From Chromobacterium rhizoryzae (GTDB lineage: Bacteria > Pseudomonadota > Gammaproteobacteria > Burkholderiales > Chromobacteriaceae), in contig NZ_CP066126.1 in NCBI RefSeq assembly GCF_020544465.1, positions 1,364,001 to 1,428,000 on the forward strand: DNA of 64,000 nucleotides, written 5' to 3'. The translations under genes and the position numbers were made by a program. The stretch's first letter is position 1. Each line of letters opens with the position of its first letter. Below the pieces are notes generated by a model. That model was not told where the DNA came from, did not search any database, and was given only the letters and a program-made list of their open reading frames with translations. Below, in pieces: positions 7,037 to 14,136 of the stretch.

Positions 7037-9706
7037 CTACGACCATGACCACGGCCGCGGCGGAAGCGGCGGCGCATCCGGGTCGTTGGGGTGCGGCGGC
7101 GTCAAGGCGCGCCAGGCTTCCAGTTCCGCCATGTCCTGCTTACGCGCCTCCCAGGCCCTCAGCATCAGCGGCGTCGGCTGCCACGGCTCGGCGCCGAACT
7201 CCGGCAGCCGCGGTTCGGCGCGCCACGCCGCCTTGAGCGCCGCTTCCGCCGCCGCCGGCCGCTGGCTGAAGGCCCGCAACGCCGGGTCCAGCTCCGCCAT
7301 CGGCAAGGCCGCTCCGCTCTGCGGGTCGGTGAAGCTCAGCTCCGGCAGCGCCCCGGCCGGCCACTGCGGCCAGCCGCGCCCGCTCAAGACCGGCAAGCCC
7401 AGCGACGGCAAGATCAAGCCCAGCAGATAGCGCGGGTCCTTGCGCTTGATCGCGAAACCGACGCTGCCCAGCGTCACCGCCAGCCCCACCACCCGGCCGG
7501 CTATCATCAGCGGCGATAGCGGCTTGTTGGATTCGTCGTCGTAGAACACCGTGCGGTAGCGGAAGTAGTCGGTCCACGGCTCGCGGGAGCCAATCCAGCT
7601 GGAGTACATGAACCAGGCGCGCGAATCGTGGATGTGCTCGTCGTACAGCAGCACCAGATCGCGCAGCTCGTGTTGGCCGAACAAGGTTTTTTCCTTGGCC
7701 TGGCCGCCCTCGCGGATGCTGGCGTACTCGGCGGCCTCGTCGTCGCTGTTGAGCAGGTAAACGGTGCCGCCCAGCAGCAGATCGAACACCCCGTCGATGA
7801 CGCTGCTGGGGTCGCCGGACAACTGCCACTCCGGCACATAATCCTTGCGGAAGTCCTTGGCGCCGTGCTCCAGCTGCTGCTGGTCGATCACCGGCTCAAA
7901 GCCCTTGTCGATATTGACCCGGGTGGCCACGCCCGGCCGCGTCACCATCTGCTCGCTGCCGTCCTTGGCCTTGCCGCCGTCCGGAATCGGCTTGCCGGCG
8001 GCGGCTTTGGCTATCAGTTCGCGGTCATCGTTGAGTTGCTTCTGTTGCTCCGGCGACAGTGCCGGCGGCGGCTTGTTGTCGCGCCGGGCCAGGTCCTCCT
8101 GCAATTGCCGGCCATGCTCGCGCTCCAGCGCCTGGCGCAGCGGCTTGGGCTGGTCCTTGCCGTCGCAACGCTTGAAATAGTCCTGCCGCGCCTGATCATG
8201 TTCGTACTCGTAAATACAGCGCGACCCGGCAATCCAGCGGTGGATGCGCCAGCCGGTGATCCAGGCGATCTGGCTGCGCAACACGTCTTCCAGTCCGCCG
8301 GCCTGGGCTTGCCCCAGCCAGGCGTTGAAGCGGGTGATGAGTTCAGGAGATACAAAAAACTCAGCCCGAACCGTCGGGTCCATAACCCGCCACGGTTCGC
8401 TCTCGCGCACGCTGAGCGGGAGCGCCAGTTCCGGCATGGTGAAGGGCGCGCCGGCCTCGAAGGCCGCGCGGTACATATCGTGCAGCGGTATCTGCGACAA
8501 CAGCAGCCACTGCCGTTCGGGAAACTCGGGGTCCACGCCCTTGCCCTGCTCGCCGGGCGGGTAGCCGCCGCCGACATCGCTATGCACACCGGGATACAGC
8601 GTCTCGACGCAGCCGGCGCGGTAGCGCGACTGGGTGTTGGCCTGCTTGGGGTCATCGCGGCGGCGGATGCTGTCCAATGGAAAGCTGGCGCGCTGCTCGT
8701 GGGCGGCGACGAAGTGCTGGCACTGCTCCAGGAACAGGGGGTTGTCGGACAGGCGTAACTGGCTGTCGCCGGCCCAGGCCATGTGGCCGTCGGCCATCGG
8801 CAGGCTATTGGCCAGGCCGACGGTGGCGACGGTGTCGAACAGGCCCATAAAGCGAATCGAGATCGGGATGCCGATCAAGCTGTGCTGGACCTCCACCGCC
8901 CCCTCCGGCGCATCGGCGGGCCGGGTCAGCGCCTCCAGCCAGCGGGCGAACACCCTGGCCTCGGCGGCGCCGCGGGAGAAACCGTAAACGTAGAGGCGGA
9001 TGCCCAGCACCGTGGGCCGGGACCTGGCATAGCGGGCCTCGGCCAGTGCCTCCAGCTGCGGCCGCAAGGCATCCTGGCGGTAACGGTAGCCATTCGGCTG
9101 CGAGCCGGCGGTGCGCATCTGCGTGGTGATCAGCTCTTTGGCTTCTTCATCAGGCAAGGGCGGCAGGCCGTAATTCTGGCGCAAAGCGTGAATCACCCGG
9201 GTCAGTCCCCAGTTGATGCGATCCTCGCCGCCATTGGCGAAGATCAGGCCGCTGCTCATCGGCGTCAACTCGCCGATCTCCGGGAAGCGGGTGCCGACGC
9301 CGGGAATGTAGTAGCGGTACAGGCCCTGATCCTTCAGCTTGCTGCCAGGAGAACTAAGAATGTCCGTAGCATCGCCCGGCAGCAAGCCCATGGTGGCATG
9401 GAACAGCCGGGCGATGTTCGAGGTGGAACGCGGCTTGGCCTCACGGTCCGATGGCTCATGGTTATTGGTGCCGTCGAAGAACAGGGAGATGGTGATGCTC
9501 TTGGTGCAACTGGTCGAAGAATAGGCCGGACCGCCTTCGGCGGCGCGGCGGCGGCGGCGGGCTTTTTCGGCGTTCTCGTCACCGGCCTGTACGTTCAGGT
9601 TCTGCCGGCGTTCGGCCAGCGTGGTGGGTAGCAGGCCGCTCTCGGGGAAGGGGCCTGAGCGAAGCTGTACCGCTTCGGGCTTGGGACGGCTGTCTATTTG
9701 GGACAT
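7037..9706 (-). CDS. DUF2235 alpha/beta-hydrolase, putative type VI secretion lipase effector (Tle1-like)
   Basis: An 889-residue protein with DUF2235 landmarks: FFDGTNN at residues 76-82, the nucleophile elbow GFSRG at 242-246 (Ser244), GLFDTVATVG around Asp291 and HSDVGGGY at 375-382. These fit a Ser-Asp-His phospholipase of the Tle1 type, injected by type VI secretion to hydrolyse target-cell membranes. Two hydrophobic stretches lie near residues 745-785. The start at 9706 is set by CAGGAG shortly upstream; it overlaps the preceding DUF3304 gene by 13 bp. No vgrG or other secretion gene is in the window, so the type VI link rests on the family and on the immunity-like neighbours. Confidence 0.75.
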   Translation of the reverse strand: MSQIDSRPKPEAVQLRSGPFPESGLLPTTLAERRQNLNVQAGDENAEKARRRRRAAEGGPAYSSTSCTKSITISLFFDGTNNHEPSDREAKPRSTSNIARLFHATMGLLPGDATDILSSPGSKLKDQGLYRYYIPGVGTRFPEIGELTPMSSGLIFANGGEDRINWGLTRVIHALRQNYGLPPLPDEEAKELITTQMRTAGSQPNGYRYRQDALRPQLEALAEARYARSRPTVLGIRLYVYGFSRGAAEARVFARWLEALTRPADAPEGAVEVQHSLIGIPISIRFMGLFDTVATVGLANSLPMADGHMAWAGDSQLRLSDNPLFLEQCQHFVAAHEQRASFPLDSIRRRDDPKQANTQSRYRAGCVETLYPGVHSDVGGGYPPGEQGKGVDPEFPERQWLLLSQIPLHDMYRAAFEAGAPFTMPELALPLSVRESEPWRVMDPTVRAEFFVSPELITRFNAWLGQAQAGGLEDVLRSQIAWITGWRIHRWIAGSRCIYEYEHDQARQDYFKRCDGKDQPKPLRQALEREHGRQLQEDLARRDNKPPPALSPEQQKQLNDDRELIAKAAAGKPIPDGGKAKDGSEQMVTRPGVATRVNIDKGFEPVIDQQQLEHGAKDFRKDYVPEWQLSGDPSSVIDGVFDLLLGGTVYLLNSDDEAAEYASIREGGQAKEKTLFGQHELRDLVLLYDEHIHDSRAWFMYSSWIGSREPWTDYFRYRTVFYDDESNKPLSPLMIAGRVVGLAVTLGSVGFAIKRKDPRYLLGLILPSLGLPVLSGRGWPQWPAGALPELSFTDPQSGAALPMAELDPALRAFSQRPAAAEAALKAAWRAEPRLPEFGAEPWQPTPLMLRAWEARKQDMAELEAWRALTPPHPNDPDAPPLPPRPWSWS

Positions 9707-10248
9707 GTCTTGGGCTCCTGCATTCTGAGGGGTTCTTGTACGGGGTAGCCAGGATCGCCGTAATAGCCACCGCAATAGCTCACCACTCTGATCTGATCGC
9801 ATGGCAGGAAGTGGACGTTGAGGCCACAGGATTTCTCATAGCGTGGGATTTCGACAACGGCGCGGTGTTGGGTGTAGTTGGCGGCATGGCGTTCATACGC
9901 CTCCATATCGTATTGGCGCCCAGTTTTGTCCAACGCAATCGGAGCCCTGGGGTTAGGGTCTTTTTCCCACTCGACGGTGGCCATCAGTCCAGGCCGCCAT
10001 TGGCGCGGCAACGCGGCGCAGCAGGTTTGTGAACCGCCGCCGCTAAACGGGCTGACATTGGGGCCGCCGGCGCGGTTGACGCTGAAGCGGTTGATGGCGG
10101 CCGAGGTGTGGTTATAGCCCTCGACCGGTGCGGGCAGCATCTCGGTGGACGGTTTATTGCCCATGGCCTGGGCCGGCAATAGCGCGGCGAGGACCAGCGC
10201 GGCCAGGCCGTGTTGGATGGACCGCCAGACGGCGGCGAGCTCAGACAT
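9694..10248 (-). CDS. DUF3304 periplasmic protein, probable lipase immunity protein (copy 1)
   Basis: A 184-residue protein with a signal peptide (hydrophobic GLAALVLAALLPAQA) and conserved cysteine-rich blocks SQTCCAALPRQWRPGL and SYCGGYYGDPG typical of DUF3304. The start at 10248 is preceded by AAGGAG. Its stop overlaps the start of the full-length lipase gene, so the two are coupled. An exported protein coupled to a putative membrane-attacking effector is most simply an immunity protein, but this function is inference. It is the copy next to the intact effector and the most diverged of the three, for example DMEAYERHAANYTQHR where the others have SEFTQHR or AEFTQHR. Confidence 0.65.
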   Translation of the reverse strand: MSELAAVWRSIQHGLAALVLAALLPAQAMGNKPSTEMLPAPVEGYNHTSAAINRFSVNRAGGPNVSPFSGGGSQTCCAALPRQWRPGLMATVEWEKDPNPRAPIALDKTGRQYDMEAYERHAANYTQHRAVVEIPRYEKSCGLNVHFLPCDQIRVVSYCGGYYGDPGYPVQEPLRMQEPKTCPK

Positions 10249-10687
10249 GATCCACTCCTTGCTTGCGGTGAGGGGGGCGGCACAAACCTGTGGTTTCAAG
10301 AAACACAGGGAAAGACACGGGTCGGGCTTGGGGGGGTGTTGTTCGTGTCCTTCCGTGTGTTTCCGTGGGGAAAGCGGCATGGAACAGCCGGGCGGTGTTC
10401 GAGGTGGAACGCGGTTTGGCCTCACGGTCCGACGGCTCATGGTTATTGGTGCCGTCGAAGAACAGCGAGAGGGTGATGCTCTTGGTGCAGGTGGGCGAGG
10501 CATAGACCCGTCCGCCCTCGGCGGCGGCCTTACGGCGGCGGTATTTCTCGTCGCTGAGGTCGCGCTCCTTCAACTGCTCATTGTTTAGCCGCTGCCGGTA
10601 ATTGAGTGGCAGCAGGCCGTTGTCGGGGAAGGGCTCGGCACGGATGTGGACGGCTTCGGGGGCGGGACGCTGGTCTATTTTGGACAT
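10241..10687 (-). pseudogene. Truncated 5' remnant of the DUF2235 lipase gene (remnant 1)
   Basis: Translation from ATG 10687 (MSKIDQRPAPEAV...) matches the first ~100 residues of the intact lipase, including FFDGTNNHEPSDREAK, and then diverges right after ARLFHA near 10377. The tail is encoded by a palindromic filler sequence (about 10299-10370) and ends at 10241, overlapping the start of DUF3304 copy 1. The catalytic region is missing, so no enzyme can be made. It may only maintain translation into the next gene. Confidence 0.75.
10299..10370. repeat. Palindromic filler at lipase truncation junction (copy A)
   Basis: Arms related to GAAACACAGGGAAAGACACG (from 10299) and TTCCGTGTGTTTCCGTG (10351-10367) are imperfect inverted repeats. 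The element lies exactly between the break in the truncated lipase gene and the start of the DUF3304 gene. A close copy lies at 11271-11341. Confidence 0.5.
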
Positions 10688-11223
10688 GTCTTGGGTTCCT
10701 TCATCTTGAGGGGCTCTTGTACCGGGTAGCCAGGGTCGCCGTAATAGCCGCCGCAATAGCTGACGACCTTGACCTGATCACAGGGCAGGAAGTGGACATT
10801 GAGGCCGCAGGACTTCTCATAGCGGGGGATTTCGACGACGGCGCGGTGTTGGGTGAATTCCGAACGGATGCGTATCGCTTCTGATGGGAGGATCTGCCCA
10901 TTTTTATCCCGCTTAATCGGTGAATTGGGATTGGGGTCTTTTTCCCATTCGACGGTGGCCATCAGTCCCGGCCGCCACTGGCGCGGCAGCGAGGCGCAGC
11001 AGGATTGTTTGCCGCCGCCCTGGTAGGGTCCGATATTGGGTCCGCCGGCACGGTTGACGCTGAAGCGGTTGATGGCGGCGGAGGTGTGGTTATAGCCCTC
11101 GACGCCCGCGGGAACCATCTCGGTGGACGGCTTATTGCCCATGGCCTGGGCCGGCAGCAGCACGGCGAAGGCCAGCAGGGCCAGGCTGGCTTGGGAGGAC
11201 CGCCAGGTGACGAACTCAGACAT
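10675..11223 (-). CDS. DUF3304 periplasmic protein, probable immunity protein (copy 2)
   Basis: A 182-residue DUF3304 protein, nearly identical to copy 3 over its C-terminal two thirds (KQSCCASLPRQWRPGL, SYCGGYYGDPGYP). It has a signal peptide (LALLAFAVLLPAQA). The frame is continuous with the upstream truncated lipase remnant, giving an apparent 351-residue fusion. A clear ribosome binding site (AAAGGAG) before ATG 11223, together with a signal peptide that would be buried in a fusion, supports a separate gene. It overlaps the following lipase remnant by 13 bp, just as copy 1 overlaps the intact lipase. Confidence 0.65.
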   Translation of the reverse strand: MSEFVTWRSSQASLALLAFAVLLPAQAMGNKPSTEMVPAGVEGYNHTSAAINRFSVNRAGGPNIGPYQGGGKQSCCASLPRQWRPGLMATVEWEKDPNPNSPIKRDKNGQILPSEAIRIRSEFTQHRAVVEIPRYEKSCGLNVHFLPCDQVKVVSYCGGYYGDPGYPVQEPLKMKEPKTCPK

Positions 11224-11270
11224 GGTCAACTCCTTTCTTGCAGTGAGGGGAAACGGCACAAGCTGGTTAG

Positions 11271-11341
11271 CACGGAAACACAGGGAAAAACACGGCGCGG
11301 GCTTTGTGGGTGTTGTCCATGTCCTTCCGTGTGTTTCCGTG
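11271..11341. repeat. Palindromic filler at lipase truncation junction (copy B)
   Basis: CACGGAAACACAGGGAA (11271-11287) and TTCCGTGTGTTTCCGTG (11325-11341) are inverted repeats with one mismatch in 17, separated by 37 bp. It occupies the same position relative to the truncated lipase remnant and the DUF3304 start as the element at 10299-10370. Confidence 0.6.
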
Positions 11342-11349
11342 GCAAAAAC

Positions 11350-11661
11350 GGCATGGGGCAGCCGGGCGAGATTCGAGGTGTTCAACGGCTTGGCTTCACG
11401 ATCCGACGGCTCATGGTTATTGGTGCCGTCAAAGAACAGCGAGAGGGTCAGGCTCTTGGTGCAGGTGGGCGAGGCGTAGACCGGCCCGCCCTCGGCGGCG
11501 GCCTTGCGGCGGCGGTATTTCTCGTCGCTGAGGTCACGCTCCTTCAACTGCTCATTGTTCAGCCGCTGCCGGTAATTGAGCGGCAGCAGGCCGTTGTCGG
11601 GGAAGGGCTCGGCACGGAGGTGGACGGCTTCGGGGGCGGGACGCTGATCTACTTGGGGCAT
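11350..11661 (-). pseudogene. Truncated 5' remnant of the DUF2235 lipase gene (remnant 2)
   Basis: From ATG 11661 (MPQVDQRPAPEAV...) the translation follows the intact lipase through FFDGTNNHEPSDREAK and ARL-HA, then breaks at about 11352, at the same codon as remnant 1. After the break the frame runs through the palindromic filler and into DUF3304 copy 2 without a stop. Only about 103 residues of the effector remain, with no catalytic serine. Remnants 1 and 2 resemble each other more than the intact gene (both have NYRQRLNNEQLKERDL). Confidence 0.75.
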
Positions 11662-12200
11662 GTCTTGGGTTCCTTCATCTTGAGGGGCTCTTGTACCGGG
11701 TAGCCAGGGTCGCCGTAATAGCCGCCGCAATAGCTGACGACCTTGACCTGATTACAGGGCAGGAAGTGGACATTGAGGCCGCAGGACTTCTCATAGCGCG
11801 GGATTTCGACGACGGCGCGGTGTTGGGTGAATTCAGCACGGACACGTTCTTGTTCCGATGGAAGGATCCGACCATATTGGTCCCGCCGGAAGGGAGACAT
11901 CGGGTTGGGGTCTTTTTCCCATTCGACGGTGGCCATCAGTCCCGGCCGCCACTGGCGCGGCAGCGAGGCGCAGCAGGATTGTTTGCCGCCGCCCTGGTAG
12001 GGTCCGATATTGGGTCCGCCGGCGCGGTTGACGCTAAAGCGGTTGATATTGGCGGAGGTGTGGTTATAGCCCTCGACCGGTGCGGGCAGCATCTCATTGG
12101 CCGGCTTGCTGCCCATGGCCTGGGCCGGCAACAGCGCGGCGAGGGCCAGCGCGGCCAGGCCGTGTTGGATGGACCGCCAGACGGCGGCGAAGTCAGGCAT
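11649..12200 (-). CDS. DUF3304 periplasmic protein, probable immunity protein (copy 3)
   Basis: A 183-residue DUF3304 protein with signal peptide (GLAALALAALLPAQA) and the conserved cysteine blocks. The start at 12200 follows AAAGGAGTGGATC. It is the first gene of the tandem array (transcribed toward lower coordinates) and is followed by lipase remnant 2 with a 13-bp overlap. The repeat unit, measured from one DUF3304 stop to the next, is 974-981 bp. Function as an immunity protein against the lipase is inferred from position, export signal and coupling. Confidence 0.65.
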   Translation of the reverse strand: MPDFAAVWRSIQHGLAALALAALLPAQAMGSKPANEMLPAPVEGYNHTSANINRFSVNRAGGPNIGPYQGGGKQSCCASLPRQWRPGLMATVEWEKDPNPMSPFRRDQYGRILPSEQERVRAEFTQHRAVVEIPRYEKSCGLNVHFLPCNQVKVVSYCGGYYGDPGYPVQEPLKMKEPKTCPK

Positions 12201-12471
12201 GATCCACTCCTTTCGCGGTAGAAAGCCAAGTCCGGCCATGGCGTCGCTCTGCCTCGATTTGGGTTCGGACGTGAGATCAAATGCATGTTTTGCTTAAATA
12301 TTTTACATATTAAAAATAGATAACGCGAATGACATAAGCGCTATTGTGGCGAAGAGGCGGGAAGTCACAAATAGGAAAAGCCTTAAAAATCCAGGCGTTT
12401 GCTTGGTCGATGCGGAGGGCTTGGAAGAGTGGGCGGCCTGGGCCGCCCGGGCGGAAGAGGAGAGGGAGGGC
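12201..12471. other. AT-rich intergenic stretch
   Basis: No credible gene is seen in these 271 bp. The part from 12290 to 12340 is strongly AT-rich for this genome (TTAAATATTTTACATATT) and probably contains the promoter for the minus-strand DUF3304/lipase array. Small open frames here lack ribosome sites and family matches. Confidence 0.4.
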
Positions 12472-12939
12472 TCAGGCAAAATCCTGGCACACATCCACCC
12501 AGTCGGCCTGGGTGATGTGGTGCAGCTGCTGCGGTGATAGCCGCACCGCGCTGTGGACGGCGCCGGCGGCAGGCAGCACTTCGTCGTAGGCTTGCAGCGA
12601 CACATCCAGATAGACGGGCAGCTCGGTGGCGAGGCCGAATGGGCAGACGCCGCCCACCGGGTGGCCGGTGATGGCCTCCACCTCGTCCGGCGGCAGCATC
12701 TTGCCCTTGCCGAAGGCGTCCTTGAACTTGCGGTTGTCGATGCGGGCGTCGCCGCGCGCCACCAGGATCACGTCGCGGCCGTCGTTCAGGCGGAAGGCCA
12801 GGGTCTTGGCGATGCGGCCGGGCTCCACGTCGTGGGCGGCGGCGGCTTCCGCCACGGTGGCGGTGCTGACTTCCAGTTCTATGATGGGGATGTCCAGCTG
12901 ACGGGCGGCGAAAAACGCCTGGACGGACGCTAAGCTCAT
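12472..12939 (-). CDS. YbaK/EbsC-type aminoacyl-tRNA deacylase family protein
   Basis: A 155-residue protein of the YbaK/ProX fold: VEPGRIAKTLAFRLNDG with the conserved active-site lysine, DNRKFKDAFGKGKML, and TGHPVGGVCPFGLATELPVYLD. The family hydrolyses mischarged aminoacyl-tRNAs (for example Cys- or Ala-tRNA-Pro) in trans. The exact substrate cannot be set from sequence. It stands alone on the minus strand, 72 bp downstream of the 3' end of the interrupted chemotaxis gene. Confidence 0.8.
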   Translation of the reverse strand: MSLASVQAFFAARQLDIPIIELEVSTATVAEAAAAHDVEPGRIAKTLAFRLNDGRDVILVARGDARIDNRKFKDAFGKGKMLPPDEVEAITGHPVGGVCPFGLATELPVYLDVSLQAYDEVLPAAGAVHSAVRLSPQQLHHITQADWVDVCQDFA

Positions 12940-13011
12940 GTCTGGCCTCGAAGCGAAGGGTGGAGCGTTTCATTATTCCGCCCCATCCTTTGCTTGTGAA
13001 GCGTTTTTGCT

Positions 13012-13848
13012 TCAGTTCTGCCGGGTGATGTCGCTGAGCTTATCGGCGATATCCTGCGAGGTGGCGGCCTGTTCTTCCGAGGCGTTGGCGATTTCCACCA
13101 CGAAATTGCGCATGGTGTTGATCTCGCCAACGATGGTTTGCAGGGCGCCCTCGGCGCGCTGGAAGTCGTTTTCCGTGGTTTGAACCTGTTCGCGGCCCTG
13201 TTCGATGGCGCGCACGTTTTGCTGCACCTCGCCCTGGATCGCGCGGATCATGTCGCCGATTTCCTGGGTGGCCTTGGTGGTGCGTTCCGCCAGCTTGCGC
13301 ACTTCGTCCGCCACCACGGCGAAGCCGCGGCCCATCTCGCCGGCGCGCGCCGCCTCGATCGCCGCGTTCAAGGCCAGGAGATTGGTCTGATCGGCGATGT
13401 CCTTGATCACGTTGACGATGTGGCCGATGGCTTCCGAGCGCTGGCCCAGCGAGACCAGGCTGTCCGCGGTCTGGCGCACCATGGCGCCCACCTGCTGCAT
13501 GCCCTGATTGGTGTCGCTGACGATGGCCATGCTCTTTTTGGCCTCGCCCAGCATCAGCTCTGAGGATTCGGAGGCGGCGGCGGTTTGCACCGCCACGTTC
13601 TGGATGGTGGCGCTCATCGCCTGCATGTTTTCGGACAACTCGTTGATGCGGACCTCCAGGAAGTCGCGGCGCTGATTGCCCTGGTCCTGCAATTGCTGGG
13701 CGAGCATTTCGGCGGAGACGTCCTGAAAGCTGGCCATGAAGCACAGCAGTTGATCGGGGTGGGCGGAGTCCCAGATCGGAAACACCTTGGTCTTGAACAT
13801 GACTTCGCCCACCGGAATCATCGCGATATGCTGGTCTATCTTGCGGCT
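13012..13848 (-). pseudogene. Methyl-accepting chemotaxis protein, 3' part (interrupted by the transposon)
   Basis: This segment encodes the C-terminal signalling half of a soluble PAS-containing chemotaxis receptor: the end of the PAS domain (SRKIDQHIAMIPVGEVMFK), then a methylation/signalling helix bundle with the hairpin tip IADQTNLLALNAAIEAARAGE. The 5' half lies at 34773-35066, 20.9 kb away. Removing 13851-34772 and one copy of GCTGG rejoins the frame exactly (LADLAS + RKIDQH), giving a 375-residue protein. The ATG at 13863 is inside the transposon end and would give only an accidental product without the PAS core, so the gene is counted as disrupted. Confidence 0.9.
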
Positions 13849-13850
13849 GG
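13846..13850. other. Target-site duplication GCTGG (left)
   Basis: GCTGG directly abuts the left terminal repeat and is repeated at 34773-34777 directly after the right terminal repeat. Five base pairs is the duplication length made by Tn7-family transposases. Confidence 0.9.
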
Positions 13851-13964
13851 TGTAGGATCCCATGAAGATCTAGATTTTTCCCACTTTTCTAGATTTTTGG
13901 GATTTCACACACAGCCTACGCTGTGAGAAGGATGGCCTCCAAGTTGGGGGCCATTTTTTCTAGG
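13851..13964 (+). repeat. Left end of the transposon: terminal repeat and subterminal TCTAGA motifs
   Basis: After the 13-bp terminal repeat come TCTAGATTTTTCCCAC (from 13869), TCTAGATTTTTGGGA (from 13888) and TCTAGGACTAAA (from 13959). Matching TCTAGA motifs with a nearby CCCAC/GTGGG occur near the right end, at 34717-34722 and 34749-34754. Tn7-family ends carry several TnsB-binding sites of about 22 bp, and these are the likely equivalents. The stretch 13864-14136 has no gene. Confidence 0.65.
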
Positions 13965-14136
13965 ACTAAATCGTGGTAGTAGCTGCTCTTCGGCCATAGC
14001 TGCTACTCAAGCCAAGAACAGTAAAGTGGGTCACGGGAGGAGGTCGAGGTCACCGTTTATGTGTTTAGAAGGTATAGGGCGATTCATCCTAGCCGTCCAT
14101 GATAGCAATCGCCGAGTATCATTACCGCGCCCTCGA

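Noticed and set aside
10675..11730. A natural fusion of a lipase N-terminus with DUF3304 (351 residues)
   Set aside because: The frame is continuous, but the DUF3304 part has its own ribosome site and signal peptide, and the lipase part is a truncated stub; a fusion would bury the signal peptide.
12346..12537. Small plus-strand open frame near 12.4 kb
   Set aside because: It overlaps the 3' end of the deacylase gene on the other strand and has no ribosome site or family features.
13012..13863. Apparent intact 283-residue chemotaxis protein starting at 13863
   Set aside because: The start codon and first five residues lie inside or overlap the transposon end; the true N-terminal half is at 34773-35066.
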